Origin: Streptomyces sp. SDr-06
Lineage (GTDB): Bacteria > Actinomycetota > Actinomycetes > Streptomycetales > Streptomycetaceae
DNA length: 64,000 nucleotides
NCBI RefSeq assembly: GCF_003324565.1
Contig: NZ_QOLA01000009.1
Span: 124,001-188,000, forward strand
Direction: 5' to 3'
Shown: in pieces, positions 27,025-36,329 of the stretch
How positions within the stretch are numbered: the stretch's first letter is position 1
How the letters are laid out: each line of letters starts with the position of its first letter
Notes under the pieces: model-generated
The model's input: only the letters and a program-made list of their open reading frames with translations
What the model was told of the DNA's origin: nothing
The model's database searches: none
Made by a program: the position numbers and the translations under genes

Positions 27025-27713
27025 GCGGCGATTCCTTCCGGGCGCACCACGGCGTAGGCCTGATTGCGGGAGGCGCGCAGTCCGCCGCCCTTCGCGTAGA
27101 GGAGCTCGGTCAGCGGGATCGGCGCGTGGTAGGCCGAGACCGAGGAGGGGACGCCGAGAATGCCCGGGGTGTCCAGGAAGAAGGGGAGTTCCGCGGCGAT
27201 GTAGTCGAGGCAGGCGGCGAGCTGGCGCGCGTCCGCCGCCGGTTCGCCGACCTTCGTGGAGAGGAAGTGCGCGGCCATGCCCTCGCAGCCCGCGCGGAAG
27301 ACCGGGTCGGTCGCGAGGAAGTGCCGCACCCTGCGGTGCAGTAGCGCGTACACCGGGTTCCCGGCGAATTCCGAGAGGCCGTGCACCCCGGCCGGGACAA
27401 CCGGCCCGGCCTCCTCGACGCCGCGCAGGATTCTGCGGCGTACCGCCTTGAGTTCCTTCGAGGCGCGGCGTGCCGCGTGGTCCTCCTCGTAGCCGAGCGC
27501 GCTGAACAGCTCGGCCACGTGGAGGTCGGCGTACACGATGTCGATGCGGGAGAACCGTGCGGAAGCCCAGCGGACGAGTTCGGTGATGCGGCCGGCGTTG
27601 AAGTAGCTGTTTCCCGGACTCACACCGATGAGGACGTGAGCGCCCTCGTCCCATATGTGGTGGCAACTTCGCGTGAAGGGCTGCACGGTGAATGCTTCAG
27701 TTGTGATGGTCAC
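27021..27713 (-). CDS. Cyclodipeptide synthase (CDPS), NYH subfamily
   Basis: 230 aa, the family size. It uses two aminoacyl-tRNAs to make a 2,5-diketopiperazine. Aligned by eye with AlbC: HVLIGVSPGNSYF holds the nucleophilic Ser32 and Asn35 (AlbC Ser37, Asn40), LDYIAAELPFF holds Tyr171 and Glu175 (AlbC Tyr178, Glu182), and SAYHAPIPLTELL holds Tyr195-His196. Asn35, Tyr195 and His196 define the NYH group. The first-pocket positions matching AlbC 185 and 200 are Phe and Ser instead of Leu, so specificity probably differs from cyclo(Phe-Leu). The GTG at 27713 is the conserved start. It forms a two-gene operon with the P450. Confidence 0.93.
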   Translation of the reverse strand: MTITTEAFTVQPFTRSCHHIWDEGAHVLIGVSPGNSYFNAGRITELVRWASARFSRIDIVYADLHVAELFSALGYEEDHAARRASKELKAVRRRILRGVEEAGPVVPAGVHGLSEFAGNPVYALLHRRVRHFLATDPVFRAGCEGMAAHFLSTKVGEPAADARQLAACLDYIAAELPFFLDTPGILGVPSSVSAYHAPIPLTELLYAKGGGLRASRNQAYAVVRPEGIAA

Positions 27714-27916
27714 AGCTGTAAACGCCCCAGCGCCGCTAGTCCCTGGGTGCCCTGTGCTCCCGGTGTGGCGGCGACAGCAAGAAGTTATCCGGCAGTGGCG
27801 GAGCGTGAGGAAGCGGCAGGATGAAGTTGGCGCGAACTCCTCTTCGTGCGGCGGAAAACCGTTCTTTCCGTGTTTCTAACAGTCAGGGTCCCAGGGGCTC
27901 GGGTCCGGACCCGTTA

Positions 27917-28567
27917 TCAGTGCGCGATCAGCAGCGCCTCCGAGCCGACCGGCCGGAAGCCCGCGGCCTGGAAGGTGCGCACGCTGCGCGCGTTCCCCGG
28001 CGACTGCTGCGCCCACAGCACCTGGTCAGGCACCAAGTGCCGGGCAGCGGTGGCCAGTTGGACACCCAGGCCCCGGCCGCGTGCGGACGCGTCCAGCTCG
28101 ACCGCGACCTCCCAGCGGCCCGCGACTCCCCGGCCGAGGATCAGGACGCCGCCGTCCGCCGCCCACACCCGCACGTCGTCGCGGAACTTCAGGGCCCGGG
28201 CGACCCGGGGATGCTCCGGGTCCTCGATCTCGGTCAGCGCCACGTCGGGCTCGCCCGGCAGCGCGGTCGCGCAGGTCAGGAGGTCGACGCAGTTCATCGA
28301 GCGGCCCGTGCGGGCCATCAGCGCGGCCAGGAACCCCGGGTTCATCGAGGCGCCCAGGGGGTCGGCGTCCGTCCGCGCCAGGGCGGCCCTGAGCCACTCC
28401 TCGTCCTCGTCCAGGAAGATCACCGAGTGCGCGGTGAACGCGAGCACGCCCGCGTCCCGGTGACCCGGCTGTGCCACCACCGTCGTCCCGCCGTTTGCCG
28501 GCGGGAACTGTCCCCGTGCGGCGGCCGCCAGGATGTCGCCGAGCCCCCCGGCCGTGCGATGCGCCAT
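27917..28567 (-). CDS. GNAT-family N-acetyltransferase
   Basis: 216 aa. The C-terminal half has the GNAT acetyl-CoA motif (VAVELDASARGRGLGVQL, with RGRGLG) and the following ARSVRTFQAAGFRPVGSE helix-strand. The N-terminal half (residues about 1-110) is a family-specific cap. It sits 203 nt upstream of the CDPS on the same strand. It could in theory act on the diketopiperazine, but similar genes stand beside cabC in other streptomycetes as I recall, so it is more likely an unrelated core gene. The ATG at 28567 is chosen because the frame upstream overlaps cabC control sequence. Confidence 0.8.
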   Translation of the reverse strand: MAHRTAGGLGDILAAAARGQFPPANGGTTVVAQPGHRDAGVLAFTAHSVIFLDEDEEWLRAALARTDADPLGASMNPGFLAALMARTGRSMNCVDLLTCATALPGEPDVALTEIEDPEHPRVARALKFRDDVRVWAADGGVLILGRGVAGRWEVAVELDASARGRGLGVQLATAARHLVPDQVLWAQQSPGNARSVRTFQAAGFRPVGSEALLIAH

Positions 28568-28587
28568 GTCCCCGTTTCCGTTCTTCC

Positions 28588-28614
28588 CGTGTTCCTGTGT
28601 TCCTGTGTTCCTGA
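28588..28614. repeat. Short tandem repeat upstream of the acetyltransferase
   Basis: TGTTCC-type units repeat about four times (cgtgttcctgtgttcctgtg). It lies just upstream of the acetyltransferase start and could vary by slippage. No function is evident. Confidence 0.5.
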
Positions 28615-28808
28615 TGCAGTGCGCCGAGCGGCCCGGGGTCTCCACCCGGAGGAAACCGGCCACTCGACTCCATGATCGGCGATGTCCGCCCCCGGCGCGG
28701 ACGCCGCCCTCCAACCCCTGGCCGCCGCACCGTGCGCCCGCGTCGGCAGCTAATCTGACCCGCGTCAGAAACGCACCAAGCAGTAGCACCAACAAAGGGG
28801 TGGACCCA

Positions 28809-29021
28809 GTGGCGGACATCGAAGAGGCGCGCAAGGCGTTCGCGAAGCTCGACATCGACGGCGACGGACGCGTCACCGCGAGCGAGTACAAGGCGGTCAT
28901 GGCGCAGCTGGGCGACTTCCACGTCACCGAGACGGTGGCCCAGGCCATCATCAAGGCCAAGGACGCCAACGGCGACGGCAAGCTCTCCTTCGAGGAGTTC
29001 TGGGCCTCGCTGAACAAGTGA
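28809..29021 (+). CDS. cabC: EF-hand calcium-binding protein CabC
   Basis: 70 aa, two EF-hands. Loop 1 is DIDGDGRVTASE (15-26) and loop 2 is DANGDGKLSFEE (52-63); both keep Asp at positions 1, 3 (Asn in loop 2) and 5, and Glu at 12, so both should bind calcium. Size and sequence match S. coelicolor CabC, a cytoplasmic calcium buffer that affects spore germination and aerial growth. GTG start with GGGGTGG 4-5 nt upstream. TAATCT at 28751-28756 is a plausible -10 box. Confidence 0.93.
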   Translation: MADIEEARKAFAKLDIDGDGRVTASEYKAVMAQLGDFHVTETVAQAIIKAKDANGDGKLSFEEFWASLNK

Positions 29022-29145
29022 CCCCGATCGGCCCGGTGGCGTACGCCCGCTCGCGCGGACACGCCACCGGGGCCGGGCCGGAATAACACCCCGGGCCCGC
29101 CGGTTGCCGGAGCGTGCCAACGCACCAACTCCGGAAGGCCAGCTC

Positions 29146-29805
29146 ATGAAGATCGGCATCATCGGCGCGGGCAACATCGGCGGCAACCTCACCCGCCGCC
29201 TCACCGCGCTCGGCCACGACGTATCGGTCGCCAACTCCCGCGGCCCGCACACGCTTTCCGCCCTCGCCGAGGAGACCGGCGCCACGCCGGTCACCGTCGC
29301 CGAGGCGGCCGACGGCGCGCAGGTCGTCGTGGTCACCATCCCGCTCAAGCACGTACCCGACCTGCCCAAGGGCTTCCTCGACGGCGCGGCCGACGGCCTC
29401 GCCGTCATCGACACCGGGAACTACTACCCCAAGGAGCGCGACGGCCGGATCGACGCGATCGAGGAGGGCCTGCCCGAGAGCCGCTGGACCGAGCAGCACA
29501 TCGGCCACCCGGTGATCAAGGTCTTCAACGGCACCTACGCGCAGGACCTGCTGGAGCGCCCGCGCCCCAAGGGCGACCCCGAGCGGATCGCGGTGCCGGT
29601 GGCGGGCGACGACGCGGCGGCCAAGCAGCTGGTCCGCGAGCTCGTCGACGAGCTGGGCTTCGACACCGTGGACGCGGGCGGCATCGACGACTCCTGGCGC
29701 CAGCAGCCCGCCACCCCCGTCTACGGGCTGCGCGGCGGCGTCGCGGAGGTCACCGAGGCGCTCGCGGCGGCGCCCAGGGAGCGCCCCGCGGCGCACAGCT
29801 TCTGA
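29146..29805 (+). CDS. F420-dependent NADP oxidoreductase-like protein
   Basis: 219 aa. N-terminal Rossmann motif GIIGAGNIGGNLTRRL, a strand VANSRGP that can bind the NADP phosphate, and the KVFNGTYAQ segment of the F420H2:NADP oxidoreductase/YdfG-like NAD-binding family. Some members reduce F420 with NADPH and others serve unknown substrates. ATG with AGG about 8 nt upstream. It converges on sdaA with a 7-nt gap, so the two genes share their termination zone. Confidence 0.85.
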   Translation: MKIGIIGAGNIGGNLTRRLTALGHDVSVANSRGPHTLSALAEETGATPVTVAEAADGAQVVVVTIPLKHVPDLPKGFLDGAADGLAVIDTGNYYPKERDGRIDAIEEGLPESRWTEQHIGHPVIKVFNGTYAQDLLERPRPKGDPERIAVPVAGDDAAAKQLVRELVDELGFDTVDAGGIDDSWRQQPATPVYGLRGGVAEVTEALAAAPRERPAAHSF

Positions 29806-29812
29806 GCGGTGC

Positions 29813-31183
<1,371 letters not shown>

Positions 31184-31259
31184 GGGGACTCCTTGGGGGG
31201 TCTGGTAGACGCCGTTGTCTGCCGGGGTGGTGCAGAGCAAAGCCGGCACAGCATGGGAT

Positions 31260-31297
31260 GGGGCACCGCGCTCACTTCCCAGTGTGCGCGGTGCCCC
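31260..31297 (-). terminator. Terminator after glyA
   Basis: GGGGCACCGCGC (31260-31271) pairs with GCGCGGTGCCCC (31286-31297), 14-nt loop. It separates gcvT-gcvH-glyA from sdaA; read-through may still give some sdaA mRNA. Confidence 0.8.
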
Positions 31298-31339
31298 GGG
31301 GCTTCGTACGGAATGAACCGAGAACTAAAGCGTACGAAA

Positions 31340-32599
31340 CTACTTCAGGCCGGGGTACAGCGGGTGCTTGGCGGCCAGAGCGGACACCCGGGCGGCCAGG
31401 GCGTCCTTGTCGAAGTCCGGCTTCAGGGTCTCGGCGATGATGTCGGCGACCTCGCGGAAGTCGTCGTCGCCGAAGCCGCGGGTGGCGAGCGCCGGGGTGC
31501 CGATCCGCAGGCCCGAGGTGACCATCGGCGGCCGCGGGTCGTTCGGGATGGCGTTGCGGTTGACCGTGATGCCGACCTCGTGGAGGCGGTCCTCCGCCTG
31601 CTGGCCGTCGAGCTCCGAGTTGCGCAGGTCCACCAGGACCAGGTGCACGTCGGTGCCGCCGGTCAGGACGTCGACGCCGACGGCCTTCACGTCGTCCTGG
31701 ACCAGGCGCTCGGCCAGGATCCGGGCGCCGTCCAGGGTGCGCTGCTGGCGCTCCTTGAACTCCGGCGAGGCCGCGACCTTGAACGAGACCGCCTTGGCCG
31801 CGATCACGTGCTCCAGGGGGCCGCCCTGCTGACCGGGGAAGACCGCCGAGTTGATCTTCTTGGCGAGCTCCTGCGTCGACAGGATGACACCGCCGCGCGG
31901 GCCGCCGAGGGTCTTGTGCGTGGTGGTGGTCACGACGTGGGCGTGCGGCACCGGGTTGGGGTGCAGACCCGCGGCGACCAGGCCCGCGAAGTGGGCCATG
32001 TCGACCATCAGGTAGGCGCCGACCTCGTCCGCGATCCGGCGGAACGCGGCGAAGTCGAGCTGCCGCGGGTAGGCGGACCAGCCGGCCACGATCAGCTGCG
32101 GCTTGGACTCCTTGGCCAGGCGCTCGACCTCGGCCATGTCGACCTCGCCGGTCTCGTCGACGTGGTACGGGACCACGTTGTAGAGCTTGCCGGAGAAGTT
32201 GATCTTCATGCCGTGGGTCAGGTGACCGCCGTGGGCCAGGTTCAGACCCATGATCGTGTCGCCCGGCTTGAGCAGCGCGAACATCGCGGCCGCGTTCGCC
32301 TGGGCGCCCGAGTGCGGCTGCACGTTGGCGGCCTCGGCGCCGAAGAGCGCCTTGATGCGGTCGATCGCGATCTGCTCGACCACGTCGACGTGCTCGCAGC
32401 CGCCGTAGTAGCGGCGGCCCGGGTAGCCCTCGGCGTACTTGTTGGTGAGGACCGAGCCCTGGGCCTCCATGACCGCGACCGGAGCGAAGTTCTCCGAGGC
32501 GATCATCTCGAGGGTGGACTGCTGACGGTGGAGCTCGGCGTCGACGGCGGCGGCGACGTCCGGGTCCAGCTCGTGGAGGGGCTGGTTCAGAAGCGACAT
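31340..32599 (-). CDS. glyA: Serine hydroxymethyltransferase
   Basis: 419 aa PLP enzyme that interconverts serine and glycine with tetrahydrofolate. The PLP lysine is Lys229 in TTTTHKTLGGPRGG; NKYAEGYPGRRYYGG and MVDMAHFAGL are the other strong family blocks. AGGGATC precedes the ATG. It follows gcvH by 32 nt in the riboswitch-controlled operon. Confidence 0.97.
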   Translation of the reverse strand: MSLLNQPLHELDPDVAAAVDAELHRQQSTLEMIASENFAPVAVMEAQGSVLTNKYAEGYPGRRYYGGCEHVDVVEQIAIDRIKALFGAEAANVQPHSGAQANAAAMFALLKPGDTIMGLNLAHGGHLTHGMKINFSGKLYNVVPYHVDETGEVDMAEVERLAKESKPQLIVAGWSAYPRQLDFAAFRRIADEVGAYLMVDMAHFAGLVAAGLHPNPVPHAHVVTTTTHKTLGGPRGGVILSTQELAKKINSAVFPGQQGGPLEHVIAAKAVSFKVAASPEFKERQQRTLDGARILAERLVQDDVKAVGVDVLTGGTDVHLVLVDLRNSELDGQQAEDRLHEVGITVNRNAIPNDPRPPMVTSGLRIGTPALATRGFGDDDFREVADIIAETLKPDFDKDALAARVSALAAKHPLYPGLK

Positions 32600-32631
32600 C
32601 AGACGATCCCTGTATCCCTGTGGTCTCTAGG

Positions 32632-33006
32632 TCAGCTGGCGAAGTCGGTGTACTCGTCGGCGGAGAGCAGGTCGCCCGGCTCGTCCGTGACCTTCACCTT
32701 GAACAGCCAACCGCCCTCGAACGGGGCCGAGTTGACGAGAGAAGGGTCGTCCACGACGTCCTGGTTGGCGGCGACGACCTCGCCGGTGACCGGGGAGTAC
32801 AGGTCGCTGACCGACTTGGTGGACTCCAGTTCGCCGCAGGTCTCGCCCGCGGTCACCGTGTCACCCACCTCCGGAAGCTGTACGTACACGACGTCACCGA
32901 GCGCGTTGGCCGCGTGCTCCGTGATGCCGACCGTCGACACACCGTCCTCGGCGGCCGACAGCCACTCGTGCTCCTTGCTGTAGCGCAGCTGCTGCGGGTT
33001 GCTCAT
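32632..33006 (-). CDS. gcvH: Glycine cleavage system H protein
   Basis: 124 aa lipoyl carrier protein. The lipoylation site is Lys64 in GELESTKSVSDLYSPV. It carries the aminomethyl group from the P protein (not in this window) to GcvT. An AGGAGA Shine-Dalgarno is clear. It lies between gcvT (100 nt upstream) and glyA. Confidence 0.97.
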   Translation of the reverse strand: MSNPQQLRYSKEHEWLSAAEDGVSTVGITEHAANALGDVVYVQLPEVGDTVTAGETCGELESTKSVSDLYSPVTGEVVAANQDVVDDPSLVNSAPFEGGWLFKVKVTDEPGDLLSADEYTDFAS

Positions 33007-33106
33007 GACCTGGATTCTCCTGTACGCGGGGGAGTGCTGCTGACGGGGTCTCGCCGTGTGTCTCGCACAGTGGGACGAGAGGGGTGGTGCGAGGGGGACG
33101 GGAAGG

Positions 33107-34231
33107 TCACTTCTCGCGCTTGTAGAAGGGAAGCGCGACGACCTCGTAGGCCTCGTGCGTGCCGCGGATGTCGATGCCGACCCCGGGGGTGCCCGGCGCG
33201 GCGTGCGCGGCGTCCACGTACGCGATGGCGATCGGCCTGCCCAGCGTCGGGGACGGGGCGCCGGAGGTGACCTCGCCCACGACCGCGCCGTCCGCGACCA
33301 CGGAGAACCCGGCGCGCGGCACCCGGCGGCCCTCGGCGATCAGCCCGACCAGCTTGCGCGGCGGGTTCGCGGCCGCCTTCTCGGCGGCGGCCTCCAGCGC
33401 CGCACGGCCCACGAAGTCGCCGTCCTTCTCGAACTTCACGACCCGGCCGAGACCGGCGTCGAACGGGGTGAGCGCGGTGGTCAGCTCGTGCCCGTACAGC
33501 GGCATGCCCGCCTCCAGGCGCAGCGTGTCGCGGCAGGACAGGCCGCAGGGCACCAGGCCCGCGTCCTGACCGGCCTCGGTCAGCGCGCGCCACAGCTGCT
33601 CGGCGTGCTCCGGCGCCACGAACAGCTCGAAGCCGTCCTCGCCGGTGTAGCCGGTGCGGGCGATGAGGGCGGGGACGCCGGCGACCGTGCCGGGCAGCCC
33701 CGCGTAGTACTTGAGGCCGTCCAGGTCGGCGTCCGTGACGGACTTCAGGATGCCGGGGGACTCGGGGCCCTGGACGGCGATCAGCGCGTAGGCGTCGCGG
33801 TCGTCGCGGACCTCGGCGTCGAACCCGGCGGCGCGCTCGGTGAGCGCGTCGAGCACGATCTGCGCGTTGCCCGCGTTGGCGACCACCAGGTACTCGGGGG
33901 TCTCGGGCTCGCCCAGGCGGTAGACGATCAGGTCGTCCAGGATCCCGCCGTCCTCCTGGCAGATCATCGTGTACCGGGCGCGGCCGGGGCCGATGGTGGC
34001 GATGTTGCCGACGAGCGCGTGGTTCAGCGCCTTCATGGCCTCGGGGCCGGTGACCGTGATCTCGCCCATGTGGGACAGGTCGAAGAGCCCGGCGCGGGTG
34101 CGGACGGCGTTGTGCTCGTCGCGCTCGCTCCCGTACCGCAGCGGCATGTCCCAGCCCGCGAAGTCGGTCATCGTGGCGCCCAGCGAACGATGCAGGGCAT
34201 CGAGGGCGGTGAGGCGGGGGGCGTTGCTCAT
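33107..34231 (-). CDS. gcvT: Glycine cleavage system T protein (aminomethyltransferase)
   Basis: 374 aa. FAGWDMPLRYGS near the N-terminus, the GEITVTGPEAMKAL folate-domain block, YTGEDGFELFV and RLEAGMPLYGHEL are typical GcvT sequences. It transfers the methylene group to tetrahydrofolate and releases ammonia. The start at 34231 has GGAGCC 6 nt upstream; a frame extension to 34282 would run into the riboswitch. First gene of the glycine riboswitch operon. Confidence 0.96.
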   Translation of the reverse strand: MSNAPRLTALDALHRSLGATMTDFAGWDMPLRYGSERDEHNAVRTRAGLFDLSHMGEITVTGPEAMKALNHALVGNIATIGPGRARYTMICQEDGGILDDLIVYRLGEPETPEYLVVANAGNAQIVLDALTERAAGFDAEVRDDRDAYALIAVQGPESPGILKSVTDADLDGLKYYAGLPGTVAGVPALIARTGYTGEDGFELFVAPEHAEQLWRALTEAGQDAGLVPCGLSCRDTLRLEAGMPLYGHELTTALTPFDAGLGRVVKFEKDGDFVGRAALEAAAEKAAANPPRKLVGLIAEGRRVPRAGFSVVADGAVVGEVTSGAPSPTLGRPIAIAYVDAAHAAPGTPGVGIDIRGTHEAYEVVALPFYKREK

Positions 34232-34270
34232 GGATGTGGCTCCAAGGTCCCGGGGCATGACGGTCGAGGA

Positions 34271-34475
34271 CATCCTCCCCATCTGTCATCGGAACCTGAG
34301 AGGTTCACCGGCGCGCGCTGCGCGGCTCGGCTTGCACCTTGGGTGGGGACGCCCGGCAGGGGACGGCCCGCTTTTCAGATCTGCCTCGTCCGCGCGGTAC
34401 GGGGCCTGAGAGATTCAAGGGAGGGACTTGCTCCTTCGGCGCCCCAGCTCACAGCTGCTGAGGACTCTCCCGCGC
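34271..34475 (-). promoter_or_regulatory. Tandem glycine riboswitch upstream of gcvT
   Basis: Two aptamers in series on the minus strand. Aptamer 1 (about 34380-34475) has GGGAGAGTCC, GCGCCGAAGGAGCAAG (34426-34441) and the conserved CTCTCAGG (34405-34412). Aptamer 2 (about 34271-34370) has CCAAGGTGCAAG (34331-34342), CTCTCAGG (34295-34302) and a closing GACAGATGGGGAG. These are the core glycine-riboswitch (gcvT element) features. It probably turns the operon on when glycine is high; the expression platform is in the 40 nt before gcvT. Confidence 0.95.
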
Positions 34476-34542
34476 GGATTCGAACGGCCGGTATGCAGTT
34501 GGCGCGCACATCATTGCACGCATCCCGGAAGCGGCAAATCGG

Positions 34543-34570
34543 TTGGGACCCATTACCGTCTCTTTACACT
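34543..34570 (+). promoter_or_regulatory. Promoter of the P-loop protein gene
   Basis: TTGGGA (34543-34548), 16-nt spacer, TACACT (34565-34570), then a ~35-nt leader with GGGGGAG before the ATG. Divergent from the riboswitch transcript. Confidence 0.55.
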
Positions 34571-34611
34571 TCATGGGCAGAGGTCGCGGGACCCGAACAG
34601 GGGGGAGTGCC

Positions 34612-35280
34612 ATGACGGTTGGACACAACACGAGCCAGGTGCGGGAGACGGCCGCGCCACCGGGGCCGGGCCGCGGGGCGCCCGCGCGGCGCACCAGGCC
34701 GCTGATGTCCGAGGCGGTGCGCGACCTGCGCGGCCGTCCCGGGAGCACTCCGCCGGAGCTGCTGTTCGACGCGGGCGACGTCGTGGTGGTGTCGGGCCTG
34801 CCGGGCAGCGGCAAGACGACGCTGATGCGCCGCACCGTCACGGACCGCCGGATCGACTCGCAGGACACCCGCCGCGCCTGGCAGCGCCGGCTGCCCGGCG
34901 TTCCGTACGCCCTGTACCGCCCGCTGACCCGGACCGCGCACTTCGCCAGGACCTGGTGGGCGCTGCGCTCCGGCGACAGCCTCGTCGTGCACGACTGCGG
35001 CACCCAGGCGTGGGTGCGGCACTGGCTGGGGCGCGGCGCGCGGCGCAGGGGACGCGCGCTGCGGCTCGTCGTGCTCGACGTGCCGCCCGGCACCGCCCTG
35101 GAGGGCCAGGCCAGCCGGGGCCGCTGGGTGTCGAAGTACGCCTTCGCCCGGCACCGCGGCGCCGCCCGTCGGCTCATAGCCCAGGTGGAGGCCGGGCGGC
35201 TGCCGACCGGCTGCGCCTCGGCGGTCCTGCTCGACCGGGCGTCGGCCGACGTGCTGCGCCGGATCGGCTTCGCCGAGTAG
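34612..35280 (+). CDS. P-loop (AAA-type/zeta-kinase-like) ATP-binding protein
   Basis: 222 aa soluble protein. Walker A is GLPGSGKTTLMRR (residues about 65-77) after a VVVVSG strand, a Walker B-like LVVLDVPPG follows, and there is an Arg-rich lid (RHRGAARRL). The small size and lone P-loop resemble nucleotide or small-molecule kinases rather than ABC or helicase proteins. The phosphoacceptor is unknown. It is first in a group with two SseB-domain genes, next to the glycine/serine operon. Confidence 0.8.
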   Translation: MTVGHNTSQVRETAAPPGPGRGAPARRTRPLMSEAVRDLRGRPGSTPPELLFDAGDVVVVSGLPGSGKTTLMRRTVTDRRIDSQDTRRAWQRRLPGVPYALYRPLTRTAHFARTWWALRSGDSLVVHDCGTQAWVRHWLGRGARRRGRALRLVVLDVPPGTALEGQASRGRWVSKYAFARHRGAARRLIAQVEAGRLPTGCASAVLLDRASADVLRRIGFAE

Positions 35281-35382
35281 CGGCCCGTCGCGCGCCGGGG
35301 CTTTTCCGGCGCCTTTCCCTGGGCCGCGGGTGCGGCGCTAGGGTCGTGGGGCACGACAGCAGTCGGGGGAGAAGGACGGCAC

Positions 35383-36156
35383 ATGAACTTTCCGGAGCAG
35401 GCGTTCGCGCATCCGCACGGCGGCGGAGGCTGGCCGGGCAACGAGCTGGAGGAGGCCCTGTCGGCCGCGCTCGGCCACCCCGACGCGGGCCCCAGGCTGA
35501 TAGAGGTGCTCGGCCGCAACGCCGTGTGGGTGCCGCTGCCCAACGGCGGCAGCCAGGACAGCGCCGACCTCGACCTGCCGACCATGGAGCTCGGGGGCGC
35601 CCCCTACGTCCCGGTGTACAGCTCCGAGCAGCAGTTCCTGCAGTGCGTCGGCTCCCACATGTCGTTCGCCGTGGCCCCCGCCGTCGAGTTCGCCCGCGGC
35701 CTGCCGCCGCAGCTGGGCATCGTGGTCAACCCGGAGGGCGCGGTCGGGATGCCCCTGCCTCCGCCCGCCGTGGCCGAGCTGTGCCGTACGGGGCGTACCG
35801 CGCTCGACGGACCCGCGTCCGGTGCCCGGGTACGTCTCTTCGAGCCGGACTGGCAGGAGGATCCCGTCGACTTCCTGGCGGCCGCCTCCGAGGAGTTCGA
35901 GGCGACCGGCGTGGTGCTCAGCGCCCGCCGCGCGCTCGCCTCCATCGAGGGCGAGTCGCCCACGCTCTTCATCGCCGTGGAGTTCTCCACCTGGGACGGG
36001 GCGGGCCGCAACGCCCCCATGGAGGCGCTGGGCCGGGCGCTGGGCCGGGTCCCGGTCGGCTGGCCCGTCAACCTGGTCCTGCTCGACGTGACCCAGGATC
36101 CGGTCGCGACCTGGATGCGCGAGCGGGTGCGACCCTTCTACGCGCGGGCCCAGTAG
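35383..36156 (+). CDS. SseB-family protein 1
   Basis: 257 aa. N-terminal SseB domain (ELEEALSAALGHPDAGPRL, VPVYSSEQQFLQCV) followed by an SseB C-terminal domain that ends VTQDPVATWMRERVRPFY. SseB was named from enhanced serine sensitivity in E. coli; its biochemistry is unclear. There is no signal peptide. GGAGAAGGA precedes the ATG. It lies one gene away from gcvT/glyA/sdaA and next to a second SseB-like gene with the same C-terminal pattern. Confidence 0.88.
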   Translation: MNFPEQAFAHPHGGGGWPGNELEEALSAALGHPDAGPRLIEVLGRNAVWVPLPNGGSQDSADLDLPTMELGGAPYVPVYSSEQQFLQCVGSHMSFAVAPAVEFARGLPPQLGIVVNPEGAVGMPLPPPAVAELCRTGRTALDGPASGARVRLFEPDWQEDPVDFLAAASEEFEATGVVLSARRALASIEGESPTLFIAVEFSTWDGAGRNAPMEALGRALGRVPVGWPVNLVLLDVTQDPVATWMRERVRPFYARAQ

Positions 36157-36218
36157 CAACCCCGCCGGGTCCCTCGCGGCAGGTCCCGCCGGGTCATGGC
36201 GGTGTCTGTGCGGCGGCT

Positions 36219-36230
36219 TAACCTGGTTTC
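36219..36230 (+). promoter_or_regulatory. Leaderless-type -10 element before the small ORF/SseB 2
   Basis: TAACCT (36219-36224), 6 nt, ATG at 36231. Confidence 0.55.
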
Positions 36231-36329
36231 ATGACCCTTGCACCCCCGCAGCCGCACGCGTGTGCCCGGGGCTGCGGGGCGGCGCAGGCGTCGGCACGGT
36301 GGATCGAAGAGGGGCGGGACCCAGGGTGA
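36231..36329 (+). CDS. Possible 32-aa leaderless leader peptide coupled to SseB 2
   Basis: The ATG directly follows a consensus leaderless promoter and opens a 32-codon frame (starts MTLAPPQPHA, ends EEGRDPG). Its TGA overlaps the GTG of the next gene (GTGA at 36326-36329). This suggests that translation of the short frame feeds ribosomes to SseB 2. The peptide has two cysteines but no recognised domain. Confidence 0.5.
   Translation: MTLAPPQPHACARGCGAAQASARWIEEGRDPG

Noticed and set aside
27917..28567. Acetyltransferase as third member of the cyclodipeptide cluster
   Set aside because: Same strand but 203 nt away, without overlap, and it resembles a core gene near cabC; kept as a separate gene, though not disproved.
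34470..34505. GGATTCGAAC-like stretch resembling a tRNA T-arm near the riboswitch
   Set aside because: No acceptor stem, D-arm or anticodon arm can be formed with the flanking sequence; the region is the 5' edge of the glycine riboswitch transcript.
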